DNA from: an uncultured Lachnospiraceae bacterium
Lineage (GTDB): Bacteria > Bacillota > Clostridia > Lachnospirales > Lachnospiraceae
Direction of reading: 5' to 3'
NCBI GenBank assembly: GCA_902789175.1
Contig: CADANF010000024.1
Coordinates: forward strand, 1 to 42,754
Length of the DNA: 42,754 bases
Part shown: piece after piece, positions 31,175 to 39,423 of the stretch
How positions within the stretch are numbered: position 1 is the first letter of the stretch
How the letters are laid out: every line of letters begins with the position of its first letter
Translations under genes and position numbers: made by a program
Notes under the pieces: generated by a model
What the model was told of the DNA's origin: nothing
The model's database searches: none
Seen by the model: only the letters and a program-made list of their open reading frames with translations

Positions 31175-32224
31175 ATGCATGGTGGAGATATATACAGGAA
31201 TAAAGTTGATATAGATCTTTCGACTAATATTAATCCCTTAGGATGTCCTGAATATATAAAAGAGGCCATCAGGGATAGTATTGATGCAGTAGATAAATAT
31301 CCGGACCATACATATTCATCTCTAAGAAATGAATTAAGAAATTATCTTGGACTTAAAGATAGCATAAATTTAGAAATCTTTAACGGTGCGTCAGAATTTA
31401 TATCTTCATTTATAAGTTTTTTTAGACCTTCTAAAGCCCTTCTTTTAGCACCATCTTTTATTGGTTATAAAAGAGCCCTTGAAGCGGTGGGAACAGAAAT
31501 AAATTGGTTTTATCTGAAAGAAGAAAATAAATTTAATGTTGATTGTCAGATCTTAAATGAGATTAAAAATGAAAGATATGATGTTCTCTTTATTACAAAT
31601 CCTAATAATCCTACAGGACGTCTTATTAATAAAGACCTGATGGAAAGAATAATTAAGGAAGCAGCTGAAAATGATACAGTTGTAATAGTTGACGAGTGTT
31701 TCCTTAAAATGACCGGAAAATATGATGAATCATCAGTCCTTCATCAGATAGAAAAATATGATAATCTTATCTGTCTTAATGCATTTACAAAAACATTTGC
31801 TATTCCAGGAGTGAGACTGGGATGGGCTGCTTTTAGTAAGAAATTTAATGATTATATTAAGGCCATTCCGGAATGGAACATTTCAACAATTGCAGATTCT
31901 GTCGGACGAAGGATCCTATCTAGTGATAAGACAAAAGAATATATAAAAAAGACTTTAGATTATTTAGAAATAGAAAAAGAGTTTTTTAGGGATAGATTAA
32001 AAGAATTTAAAAATATAAAATATTATGATTTTGATGCGGATTTTGTACTTATAAAAACAAGTATCGATCTTTATCAGGAATTACTTAAAAGAAAGATTCT
32101 TATCAGAGACTGCTCTGATTATATTGGATTGGGCGGGGGATTTTACAGGATAGCTATAAAAAGTCATGAAGAAAGTATCAGATTATTTGATAATTTAAAG
32201 GAGATTTATGGAGAATTCATTTAA
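31175..32224 (+). CDS. cobD: Threonine-phosphate decarboxylase (PLP enzyme)
   Basis: CobD makes (R)-1-amino-2-propanol phosphate from L-threonine phosphate. It is a fold-type I PLP enzyme related to histidinol-phosphate aminotransferase: HGGDIY and DLSTNINPLGCP at the N-terminus, FITNPNNPTGRLI, VIVDECFLKMTG, the PLP lysine in NAFTKTFAIPGVRLGW (near 206), and the terminal GLGGGFYRIAIKS. At 349 residues it is normal. The NINPLG start and its place beside cbiB separate it from histidinol-phosphate aminotransferase. It overlaps the next gene by seventeen bases. Confidence 0.92.
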   Translation: MHGGDIYRNKVDIDLSTNINPLGCPEYIKEAIRDSIDAVDKYPDHTYSSLRNELRNYLGLKDSINLEIFNGASEFISSFISFFRPSKALLLAPSFIGYKRALEAVGTEINWFYLKEENKFNVDCQILNEIKNERYDVLFITNPNNPTGRLINKDLMERIIKEAAENDTVVIVDECFLKMTGKYDESSVLHQIEKYDNLICLNAFTKTFAIPGVRLGWAAFSKKFNDYIKAIPEWNISTIADSVGRRILSSDKTKEYIKKTLDYLEIEKEFFRDRLKEFKNIKYYDFDADFVLIKTSIDLYQELLKRKILIRDCSDYIGLGGGFYRIAIKSHEESIRLFDNLKEIYGEFI

Positions 32225-32456
32225 GTTTTTTCAGAATAAAGAATGTAAATATTTTCCATGTCATAAGGATATGGAGGAGTTAAACTGTCTTTTTTGTTAT
32301 TGTCCTCTGTATCATATGGATGAATGTCCTGGTAAATGGAAGATAGTGGAAAAAAATGGGCATAGATTTAAGTCTTGTATTGATTGTGACTTTCCTCATA
32401 GACCAAAGAACTATGCGGAGGTTATAAGATTACTTCATAATGAATTAAAGAATTAA
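32208..32456 (+). CDS. Cysteine-rich small-domain protein
   Basis: This 82-residue protein has eight cysteines: in CKYFPC, the LNCLFCYCPLY block, DECPG and SCIDCDFPH. The pattern matches the cysteine-rich small domain known from proteins linked to cobalamin biosynthesis in clostridia and archaea, where it is sometimes fused to CobD or CobZ. It probably binds zinc or an iron-sulfur cluster. Its role is not established. It overlaps cobD by seventeen bases and is the last gene of the operon, ending at a strong terminator. Confidence 0.85.
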   Translation: MENSFKFFQNKECKYFPCHKDMEELNCLFCYCPLYHMDECPGKWKIVEKNGHRFKSCIDCDFPHRPKNYAEVIRLLHNELKN

Positions 32457-32482
32457 GGTGTCACTTAAGACACCTTTTTTTA
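32455..32482 (+). terminator. Terminator of the cobalamin operon
   Basis: AAGGTGTC (32455-32462) pairs with GACACCTT (32469-32476) around ACTTAA and is followed by a run of T. It overlaps the stop codon of the cysteine-rich protein gene and closes the cobalamin genes. Confidence 0.92.
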
Positions 32483-32521
32483 TTTTGCCTAAAAAAGAAC
32501 AATTCCGGAAACGTTATAGTA

Positions 32522-32551
32522 TTGGAAATTAATTTTGATATTAATTATAAT
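32522..32551 (+). promoter_or_regulatory. Candidate promoter of the GH9 gene
   Basis: TTGGAA (32522-32527) and a perfect TATAAT (32546-32551) are 18 bases apart. About 12 bases before the -35 lies GGAAACGTTA, a half-site similar to LacI/CcpA-type operators. Transcription would start near 32558, about 47 bases before the ATG at 32605. Confidence 0.5.
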
Positions 32552-32604
32552 GGATTATGAGTGATACATACACATCATTTAGCTATAAGGAGGAAGGGAT
32601 AGCT

Positions 32605-34890
32605 ATGAGATTTAAGAAATTTGCTGCAGTTTTTCTTACTGCGGCTCTTACGCTTTCTTTGGGGGCATGTCAGGATAAGAAAAAAGAAGGCGATACCGAG
32701 ACAACAACAGCAACAACAACGGATTCAAATTTGGCTACTGAGGATGCGACTGAAAGTACAGCAGCTGAAGCAAAAAGTGATGTTGAACAGCTTCACGATG
32801 GTGATGAAGTTGTAAATCTCGATTTTGAAGATGGGGACGTGGATTCATTCTGCGAATATATGAATGGTGGTAAATTCAAATTAAGCAATGAAGAGAATCA
32901 GTTAGTAGCTTCCATCGAAAGCTGCGGCGGGCTTGATTATGCAAATCAGGCTTTTTGGGATGGTTTTAAGCTTGTTGAAGGAACGGTATATACCTATAGT
33001 TTTGATATCAGCTCAGATATCACAAGAAAGGTAGAATACAGATTACAGATCAATTCTGGTGATTATCATGCTTATTGTTCCGAAAAGATTGATGTTGGTC
33101 CGGAAGTGCTTCATTTTTCCACAGATTTTACAATGACAGAGGATTCAGATCCTGCCCCTAGAATCGTATTTAATATGGGAAAAATGGAAGATATGGCGGA
33201 AGACCCGGGACCACATAAGGTTTATATAGATAATATAAAGCTGGTGGTTAAGGATGCTTCAAATTCTATAGAGATGCAGGGACTTCCAGAGTATTCAAGG
33301 GTAAATATCAATCAGATAGGTTATAAACCTGAGGATGAGAAAATTGTATTTATAAAAGATCAGCATAATAAGGTTGTTTATGATGTCTATAACATTGATA
33401 AAGATGAAGTCGTTATGTCGGGTGAAGCAGGGGATGCTCATTTTGATTCAGAGACTGGAGATTTTGTTAGACAGGGAGATTTTTCAGAACTTGAAACAGA
33501 AGGAAGATATAAGATAGTTGCTCATATCGGAGATGAGAAAGCTGAGTCTTATGAATTCAAGATCTCAAATGATATCTATAATGATGTTTATAAAGACCTG
33601 ATAAAGATGCTTTATAAGCAAAGATGTGGAATTAAGACTGATCCTAATATCACTGGAGAAAAGCTCAGTCATGACGTATGCCATGATAAAGTGGCAAAAG
33701 TATATGCTGAGGAAGAAGCCCTTGATGTTTCAGGTGGATGGCATGATGCAGGTGACTATGGAAGATATGTTGTACCTGGAGCAAAGACCGTACAGGATCT
33801 TCTTCTTTCATATGAGCTTTTCGGAATAGATGATGATGACATGGGCATTCCTGAAAGTAATAATAATATTCCGGATATTCTTGATGAGGCAAAGTACGAG
33901 CTGGATTGGATGCTTAAGATGCAGGATAAGAGAACTGGCGGAGTATACCATAAAGTTACCTGTGCGGTTTTCCCTGAGACTGTTATACCAGAAGAAGAGA
34001 CGGATGATCTTATCATTTCACCAATCTCTGCAGCAGCAACAGGAGATTTTGCAGCAGTAATGGCTAAAGCATCAGTTATATATAAAGATTATGATCCGGA
34101 TTTTTCTGCAAAGGCGAAAGAAGCTGCTATCCTGGCCTGGAAATATCTTGAAACAACAGGAGATACAAAGGGATTCCTTAATCCATCCGATATTGTAACC
34201 GGTGAATATAAGGATGCAGTTACTCAGGATGAGATATTCTTTGCTGCAGTGGAACTTTACATTGCAGGATATGACGAAATAGGACTTAAGATAAAGGATT
34301 ATTATAATTTCCAGGTGAAAAATGGACTTGGTTGGGCTGATATAGGTACATATGCAATGTATGATCTTGTTAGATCCGATGTATCAGGGTTAGATGACCT
34401 TAAAGAAGAATTAAAGCAGTCAATGGTGAAGAGAGCAAATGATCTTAAGGAGAGAAGTAATTCGGATGCATATTATAATGCTTTACAGACGGATTATCCT
34501 TGGGGATCTAATATGGTTGTAGCATGTAATGGAATACTTTATTACATGGTTTATGATCTGACGGATAAAAGTGAGTATAAGGAATTAGCAAAGAGACAGA
34601 TGGATTATCTCTTAGGAGCAAACAATCTAGGTTATTGTTTTGTTACTGGATATGGAACTCTTTCACCTAAACATCCACATCACAGACCTTCTCAGGTTGC
34701 AAAGAAAGCTGTGAGTGGAATGCTGGTTGGAGGACCTGACAGTGGGCTTGAAGATTCATATGCAAAGGCTGTTCTTTTTGGACAACCGGCGGCTATGTGT
34801 TATGCGGATAATGAGCAGACTTATTCCACAAATGAAGTAGCTATTTATTGGAATTCGTCATTTATCCTGCTTATGTCAGCATTCAGATAA
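32605..34890 (+). CDS. GH9 endoglucanase lipoprotein
   Basis: This is a surface-anchored family 9 glycoside hydrolase that cleaves cellulose or related beta-glucans. The start at 32605 has AAGGAGGAAGGG upstream; an earlier in-frame ATG (32557) would place residues before the signal peptide. The lipobox ends at Cys22 (LGAC). An acidic Thr-rich linker follows, then a CBM4/9-like beta-sandwich (about 60-215), an Ig-like CelD N-terminal domain beginning SRVNINQIGYKPEDEK, and the catalytic (alpha/alpha)6 barrel. Catalytic features are DAGDYGRY (Asp381, Asp384), HPHHRPS near 690, and the acid Glu744 in STNEVAIYW. At 761 residues it is complete. It forms a monocistronic unit. Confidence 0.92.
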   Translation: MRFKKFAAVFLTAALTLSLGACQDKKKEGDTETTTATTTDSNLATEDATESTAAEAKSDVEQLHDGDEVVNLDFEDGDVDSFCEYMNGGKFKLSNEENQLVASIESCGGLDYANQAFWDGFKLVEGTVYTYSFDISSDITRKVEYRLQINSGDYHAYCSEKIDVGPEVLHFSTDFTMTEDSDPAPRIVFNMGKMEDMAEDPGPHKVYIDNIKLVVKDASNSIEMQGLPEYSRVNINQIGYKPEDEKIVFIKDQHNKVVYDVYNIDKDEVVMSGEAGDAHFDSETGDFVRQGDFSELETEGRYKIVAHIGDEKAESYEFKISNDIYNDVYKDLIKMLYKQRCGIKTDPNITGEKLSHDVCHDKVAKVYAEEEALDVSGGWHDAGDYGRYVVPGAKTVQDLLLSYELFGIDDDDMGIPESNNNIPDILDEAKYELDWMLKMQDKRTGGVYHKVTCAVFPETVIPEEETDDLIISPISAAATGDFAAVMAKASVIYKDYDPDFSAKAKEAAILAWKYLETTGDTKGFLNPSDIVTGEYKDAVTQDEIFFAAVELYIAGYDEIGLKIKDYYNFQVKNGLGWADIGTYAMYDLVRSDVSGLDDLKEELKQSMVKRANDLKERSNSDAYYNALQTDYPWGSNMVVACNGILYYMVYDLTDKSEYKELAKRQMDYLLGANNLGYCFVTGYGTLSPKHPHHRPSQVAKKAVSGMLVGGPDSGLEDSYAKAVLFGQPAAMCYADNEQTYSTNEVAIYWNSSFILLMSAFR

Positions 34891-34937
34891 AACTAAAATA
34901 ATACAAAAAAACAGAGCAAAATAATTACTATTATTTT

Positions 34938-34976
34938 AAGAGAAAGGGCAAAAAAATTGTTCTTTCTCTTTTTATT
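34938..34976 (+). terminator. Terminator after GH9 gene
   Basis: A 14-bp stem (34938-34951 with 34957-34970, two G-U pairs) around AAAAA is followed by T-rich sequence. It ends the endoglucanase transcript. Confidence 0.85.
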
Positions 34977-35037
34977 TCTTAAATATATTAAGCACGATCT
35001 AAAACAAATAAGAAACTGGTTAAGGGGTTAAATTCTT

Positions 35038-35060
35038 GTAAACGTTACCGTAAACGTAAC
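35038..35060. promoter_or_regulatory. Tandem GTAAACGT operator-like repeats
   Basis: GTAAACGTTACC and GTAAACGTAACC lie head to tail with a 12-base period. They resemble binding sites of LacI/GalR-type sugar regulators. They sit about 110-130 bases upstream of the proposed amylase promoter. The rest of the 34977-35127 gap shows no gene. Confidence 0.4.
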
Positions 35061-35127
35061 CGGAAGAGCTGTTTTTGTAATATACGTACAAAAAAAATAA
35101 AAATTACTTGTTTAAATTAGAGAAAAG

Positions 35128-35141
35128 TGAAAACGTTTTCG
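35128..35141. promoter_or_regulatory. CcpA/LacI-type operator (cre-like)
   Basis: TGAAAACGTTTTCG is a near-perfect palindrome and a close match to the catabolite-response element consensus. It lies directly upstream of the proposed -35 of the amylase promoter. It could mediate catabolite control or maltose-regulator control. Confidence 0.6.
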
Positions 35142-35149
35142 TTTTTTTC

Positions 35150-35177
35150 TTGCTTTTTTTTGGAAAAATTATACAAT
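35150..35177 (+). promoter_or_regulatory. Candidate alpha-amylase promoter
   Basis: TTGCTT (35150-35155) and TACAAT (35172-35177) are 16 bases apart. Transcription would start near 35184, giving an untranslated leader of about 260 bases that contains three hairpins. Confidence 0.45.
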
Positions 35178-35268
35178 AAAAAAAGATAAATAAAACGCTT
35201 AAACGAAAAAAAATGTTTGAATATGTTTCAAATCAGTCATGCGCATAGTCAATTTATCTAAAAAGGTT

Positions 35269-35413
35269 ATACAGTGTACGGGAAGCACTGTATGATCCTT
35301 AAAAAGATCAATAAGAAGGAGGGTCGAAGTAAGTAAAAGTATTTATCTGATGAAATATGGTTACGGGAATGGCCATATTTATCTATTGTCTCTGCTCGGG
35401 AAATATGGAGACA
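35269..35413 (+). ncRNA. Structured leader with three CGGGAA-loop hairpins
   Basis: Three stem-loops lie in the untranslated leader of the amylase gene. Hairpin 1: 35269-35276 with 35286-35293 (8 bp). Hairpin 2: 35353-35360 with 35373-35380 (8 bp). Hairpin 3: 35387-35392 with 35408-35413 (6 bp plus two wobbles). Each loop exposes CGGGAA although the stems differ in sequence, so the loop motif appears to be what is conserved. An AAGGAGGG sequence lies between hairpins 1 and 2. I do not recognise a known riboswitch class. A loop-binding regulatory protein or a stability element is possible. Confidence 0.5.
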
Positions 35414-35445
35414 TCGAATATCTTTATAAGTGAGGATTTTAAAAA

Positions 35446-37695
35446 ATGGGTAAAAAATTTAAAAGAGGCATGACAGGAGTCCTTCTTTCTCTCCTGATGG
35501 TGCTTTCTGTTCTTGGTTTTAATCCTTGGACAGGCAATGTCGCAAACACAACATCTCTGATTTCAGAGGTAAATGCAGCCACAAATTATGGCTTAAAATC
35601 TAATATCCAGGATGGTACTATATTACATGCCTTTAACTGGACTCTTAATGATATCAAAAACGAACTTCCAAATATTGCATCAGCTGGTTTTACAACTGTA
35701 CAGACTTCACCACTTCAGCCACATGCTTATGGTGATAAAGGTGATGAATGGTATTGGTTATATCAGCCAACTGAGTTTGTTATAGGTAATAATATCGGTT
35801 CAAGACAGGATCTTATTGATCTTTGTAATGAAGCTGATAAATATGGTATTAAGATCATGGTTGACGTGGTTGCAAACCATCTTGCTGGTGGTAAGAGAGG
35901 CGTACCTGAATATCTTAAAAAATATGAATATTATCATAATACAGAGTGGGATTCAAATAAGAATAATGTAGACTGGTGCAACAGATATCAGGTAACACAT
36001 TGTGATATCGGTCTTCCAGATCTAAATTCAGAACATGGTGATATTCAGAGATTTGTTAGAGCTTATGTTGACGACCTTAAGAGCTGTGGCGTAGATGGTA
36101 TCAGATTTGATGCAGCAAAGCACATTGCTCTTCCTTCAGAAAATTGCAATTTCTGGCCTGCAGTTACAAATAATGGAATGTATAACTATGGTGAAATCCT
36201 TGTAGGACCTGATGATAGAGAATCAGGCAATGAAGGACTCATGAAAGAATATACAAATTATATGTCTGTTACAGATTCAAATTATGGTAAGTGGGTAAGA
36301 AGATCATTTAATTCAGGAAATGCTCCATCTGGATATGGTAACTGGAGCACACCAAGTAAGGGAAGCATTGCTAATGATAAACTTGTTTATTGGGCTGAAT
36401 CACATGATACATGGTCAAATAATAGAGATGATAAAGAAGGTCATTCAATTGACATGAGCCAGAATACAATCGATAGAGCTTATGCAGTTGTTGCTAGTAG
36501 AAATGATATAGCAGCACTTTACTTCTCAAGACCTTCAGCAAATGTTAAAGAGCAGATTAAAATGTGCGAGAAAGGCAGCACACATTTTACTTCTAAGGAA
36601 GTAGCAGCAATCAATCATTTCCATAATGCAATGGATGGAAAGGATGATTGGTATGAGAATGATAATAATACTGCAGTTGTAACACGTAAAGATGGCGGTG
36701 CAGTTATCGCACTTGGTAGTGGTTCTAACAAAAATGTTAAGGTAAAGAATGCAGGTCATTATGCTAAGCCTGGTACATATACAGATGAAATTTCAGGAAG
36801 CACATTTACAGTAACATATGACACAATTGAAGGTTATGTTGGTTCAACAGGTATCGCTGTAATATACGAAAATGAGTATATCCCTGTAGAATCAGTTTCA
36901 CTTGATAATACAAAATTAAAAATTAATGTTAATGAAACAGCTAAACTTACAGAAACAGTACTTCCTTCAAATGCTACTGATAGAAGTGTTACATGGACTT
37001 CATCAGATGAGTCTGTAGCTACAGTTTCAAATGGAACAGTTACAGGTAAAAAAGAAGGTACAGCTTATATCACTGTAAAAACAAATGATGGTGGATATAC
37101 AGCTACATGTGAAGTAAAAGTTAATTATGTTCCTCATAAGAGAGTTTACTTCGACAATACTTCTAACTGGAGCACAGTAAAGGCTTATATCTGGAAGAAG
37201 GGAACAAATAATGCAGTAAAGGCTTGGCCTGGTACTGACATGCAGAAGGATGCTGACGGAAAATATTATATTGATGTAGATGTTAATAAGGGCTATAACA
37301 TGATCATCTTTAATAATGGTTCTGGTAAACAGACTGATGATCTTTCTATCCCAGCAACAGAAAACCTTTATACATATAATACAGGTAAGTGGTCTGTTAA
37401 GGGTGATAGCCCGGTGATCGAGACAAAGAGAGTATATTTTAAAAATACATCTAACTGGGGATCAGTAAAGGCTTATATCTGGAAGAAGGGAACAAATAAT
37501 GCAGTAAAGGCTTGGCCTGGTACTGATATGCAGAAGGACGCTGATGGTACATATTATGTAGATGTAAAGGTAAAAGAAGGTTATAACATGATCATCTTTA
37601 CAGATGGAAATGGTACACAGACAGCAGATCTTGCAATCCCAACAGATTCAAAGAATTACTATATATATAATTCAAACAGCTGGTCAGTAAAATAA
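35446..37695 (+). CDS. Secreted GH13 alpha-amylase with Big2 and two CBM26 domains
   Basis: This enzyme hydrolyses starch outside the cell. A signal peptide ends near residue 44 (VNA-A). The GH13 barrel follows, with region I DVVANH (140-145), nucleophile Asp222 in GIRFDAAKH, acid Glu250 in YGEILVG and Asp321 in WAESHDTW. A beta-sandwich C domain comes next (to about 480). A Big2 domain runs from VESVSLDNTKLKINVNE to the CEVKV segment. Two CBM26 starch-binding modules (about 565-652 and 662-749) each contain VKAYIWKKGTNNAVKAWPGT. No sortase motif or dockerin is visible. At 749 residues it is complete. A degraded third CBM26 lies beyond the terminator. Confidence 0.94.
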   Translation: MGKKFKRGMTGVLLSLLMVLSVLGFNPWTGNVANTTSLISEVNAATNYGLKSNIQDGTILHAFNWTLNDIKNELPNIASAGFTTVQTSPLQPHAYGDKGDEWYWLYQPTEFVIGNNIGSRQDLIDLCNEADKYGIKIMVDVVANHLAGGKRGVPEYLKKYEYYHNTEWDSNKNNVDWCNRYQVTHCDIGLPDLNSEHGDIQRFVRAYVDDLKSCGVDGIRFDAAKHIALPSENCNFWPAVTNNGMYNYGEILVGPDDRESGNEGLMKEYTNYMSVTDSNYGKWVRRSFNSGNAPSGYGNWSTPSKGSIANDKLVYWAESHDTWSNNRDDKEGHSIDMSQNTIDRAYAVVASRNDIAALYFSRPSANVKEQIKMCEKGSTHFTSKEVAAINHFHNAMDGKDDWYENDNNTAVVTRKDGGAVIALGSGSNKNVKVKNAGHYAKPGTYTDEISGSTFTVTYDTIEGYVGSTGIAVIYENEYIPVESVSLDNTKLKINVNETAKLTETVLPSNATDRSVTWTSSDESVATVSNGTVTGKKEGTAYITVKTNDGGYTATCEVKVNYVPHKRVYFDNTSNWSTVKAYIWKKGTNNAVKAWPGTDMQKDADGKYYIDVDVNKGYNMIIFNNGSGKQTDDLSIPATENLYTYNTGKWSVKGDSPVIETKRVYFKNTSNWGSVKAYIWKKGTNNAVKAWPGTDMQKDADGTYYVDVKVKEGYNMIIFTDGNGTQTADLAIPTDSKNYYIYNSNSWSVK
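37138..37692 (+). repeat. Tandem CBM26-coding duplication
   Basis: The two CBM26 modules are encoded by segments at about 37138-37401 and 37432-37692. In the core, about 85 bases beginning GTAAAGGCTTATATCTGG are nearly identical at DNA level including most third positions. This points to a recent duplication or gene conversion. Confidence 0.8.
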
Positions 37696-37711
37696 TATAA
37701 AAACTCTATTT

Positions 37712-37744
37712 ATGGAGGAGAGATAAACCTCTCCTCCATTTTTC
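37712..37744 (+). terminator. Terminator after alpha-amylase
   Basis: ATGGAGGAGAG (37712-37722) pairs perfectly with CTCTCCTCCAT (37729-37739) around a 6-base loop and is followed by TTTTT. Confidence 0.92.
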
Positions 37745-37895
37745 TATATTTTTTCAGAGATAATTTGAGATAAAAATAAATACTAAAGAATGATTCAGGA
37801 TATGATTACCATGGTTATCAAGCGAAATCTATGGTGAGAGAAATCAGGTGGTTTTTTAACTACATTACAGATGCTTATAAGAAATATATTGATAT

Positions 37896-38129
37896 GTTAA
37901 GGCGTATATATGGAAGAAGAATACAAATATTGCCGTTTCTTCATGGCCTGGGGATAATATGACTTATGATGCTGCACTTAAACTTTATTATGTTGATGTG
38001 GATATTAATGCAGGATATAACATGATAATCTTCACAGATGGTGCAGGAACACAGACTAAAGACATTCAGATTCCAGCAACTAAGGATAGTGTTTATGATT
38101 ATTCTTTAGGAAATTGGAAAACAAAATAA
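37896..38129 (+). pseudogene. Remnant of a third CBM26 module
   Basis: Translated from 37896 the frame reads VKAYIWKKNTNIAVSSWPG, then YYVDVDINAGYNMIIFTDG and IPATKDSVYDYSLGNWKTK before a stop at 38127-38129. This matches the CBM26 modules of the upstream amylase over most of their length. A stop at 37890 closes the frame upstream, there is no usable start or ribosome site, and the N-terminal strand (KRVYF-type) is gone. It is the decayed end of a longer or second amylase gene. The 150 bases before it contain a possible DYHGYQ fragment in another frame, which is too short to assign. Confidence 0.8.
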
Positions 38130-38170
38130 AAGAAGGTTAAAAAATAAGATAAGCCTTTAAATTGACATAG

Positions 38171-38217
38171 GAAGCCGTAGGGGGATGCGTAATGCGCCCT
38201 TGCGGCTTCTTTATTTT
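38171..38217 (+). terminator. Terminator upstream of potA
   Basis: GAAGCCGTAGGG pairs with CCCTTGCGGCTTC (one unpaired base and one wobble) around a GC-rich loop and is followed by TTTATTTT. It isolates the potABCD operon from upstream transcription. The rest of 38218-38291 shows nothing recognisable. Confidence 0.8.
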
Positions 38218-38291
38218 GAGGCGATAGTTAGTATAGAAATAAACTAATGGATAAAGTGATGTTGGATAAAAAATATGTATAAAAATAGTTA

Positions 38292-38320
38292 TTGACCGCT
38301 TTATAAAACAATGAAATAAT
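38292..38320 (+). promoter_or_regulatory. Sigma-A promoter of potA operon
   Basis: TTGACC (38292-38297) and AATAAT (38315-38320) are separated by exactly 17 bases, each one base from consensus. Transcription would begin near 38327. An AGGAGG ribosome site precedes the potA ATG. Confidence 0.7.
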
Positions 38321-38367
38321 CAGTAATTAGAGTGTGTTAAGCATATCTTTTTTTCAGGAGGATAGCC

Positions 38368-39414
38368 ATGAGTGAGGCGTTAATTGAACTTAAAAGTCTT
38401 TCAAAAAATTATGAAGATCAGCAGGTGCTTAAAGGTATCGATCTTACTATTCATAAAAATGAATTTCTTACTCTTCTTGGTCCATCAGGATGCGGTAAGA
38501 CAACAACTCTTAGGATAATAGCAGGGTTTGAAGAACCATCTGGAGGAGAGGTGCTTTTTGATGGAGTGGATATTTCAAAGATCCCTTCTTATAAGAGGGA
38601 AGTAAATACTGTATTCCAGAAATATGCTCTGTTTCCTTTTCTTGATGTATATGACAATATTGCATTTGGACTTAAGATAAAGAAGATGGATAAAGCCATG
38701 ATCGACCATAAGGTAAAGAAGATGCTCGATCTTGTGGGACTCACAGGATTTGATAATAGAGACGTGACAAGTCTTTCCGGAGGACAGCAGCAGAGAGTAG
38801 CTATTGCAAGAGCTCTTGTAAATGAACCTAAAGTTCTTCTTTTAGATGAGCCTTTAGGTGCGTTAGATGCTAAACTTCGTAAGGGAATGCAGACAGAATT
38901 AAAGAAGATCCAGAAAGAAGTTGGAATTACATTTATCTTTGTAACTCATGATCAGGAAGAAGCTCTTTCTATGTCTGATACTGTAGTTGTAATGAATGAA
39001 GGTATAATCCAGCAGGTTGGTACTCCTGAAGATATCTATAACGAACCGGAAAATCGTTTTGTTGCCAGCTTTATCGGAGAATCAAATATCATCCCAGCTG
39101 TGATGAAGAAAGACCTTCTGGTCAGCTTTGATGATTTTGATTTTGAATGTGTTGATAAAGGTTTTAAGGAAAATGAGGATGTGGAAGTTGTGATCCGTCC
39201 TGAAGATATAGATATTGTTAAACCTGATGAAGCAAAACTTAAGGGTAAGGTTAAATCTATCGTATTCAAGGGCGTTCATCATGAGATAGTGGTTGAAACA
39301 GAACATAGGGATTATCTTATCCATACAACAGATTATTTTGAAACAGGACTTTATGTGGGACTTAAATTTGGTCCTGATGATATTCATGTAATGTACAGGA
39401 TGGATTGGGAGTAG
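38368..39414 (+). CDS. potA: Spermidine/putrescine ABC transporter ATPase
   Basis: PotA powers polyamine import. Walker A is GPSGCGKTT (about 38-46), the Q-loop [17 protein letters not shown], signature LSGGQQQR (about 136-143), Walker [13 protein letters not shown] and the switch region [10 protein letters not shown]. The C-terminal TOBE/regulatory domain (about 245-348) is present, with [11 protein letters not shown]. At 348 residues it is normal. QKYALFPF and the following PotB/PotC genes distinguish it from maltose-type ATPases. AGGAGG lies before the start. Confidence 0.94.
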   Translation: MSEALIELKSLSKNYEDQQVLKGIDLTIHKNEFLTLLGPSGCGKTTTLRIIAGFEEPSGGEVLFDGVDISKIPSYKREVNTVFQKYALFPFLDVYDNIAFGLKIKKMDKAMIDHKVKKMLDLVGLTGFDNRDVTSLSGGQQQRVAIARALVNEPKVLLLDEPLGALDAKLRKGMQTELKKIQKEVGITFIFVTHDQEEALSMSDTVVVMNEGIIQQVGTPEDIYNEPENRFVASFIGESNIIPAVMKKDLLVSFDDFDFECVDKGFKENEDVEVVIRPEDIDIVKPDEAKLKGKVKSIVFKGVHHEIVVETEHRDYLIHTTDYFETGLYVGLKFGPDDIHVMYRMDWE

Positions 39415-39423
39415 GAGGAAGAG

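Noticed and set aside
31175-32224. Histidinol-phosphate aminotransferase
   Set aside because: The HGGDIY/NINPLG start and its position between cbiB and the cysteine-rich gene fit CobD better.
37790-37960. Open frame reading DYHGYQAKSMVRE, possible gene start
   Set aside because: It has no ribosome site and runs out of frame across the CBM26 remnant; it is probably decayed sequence.
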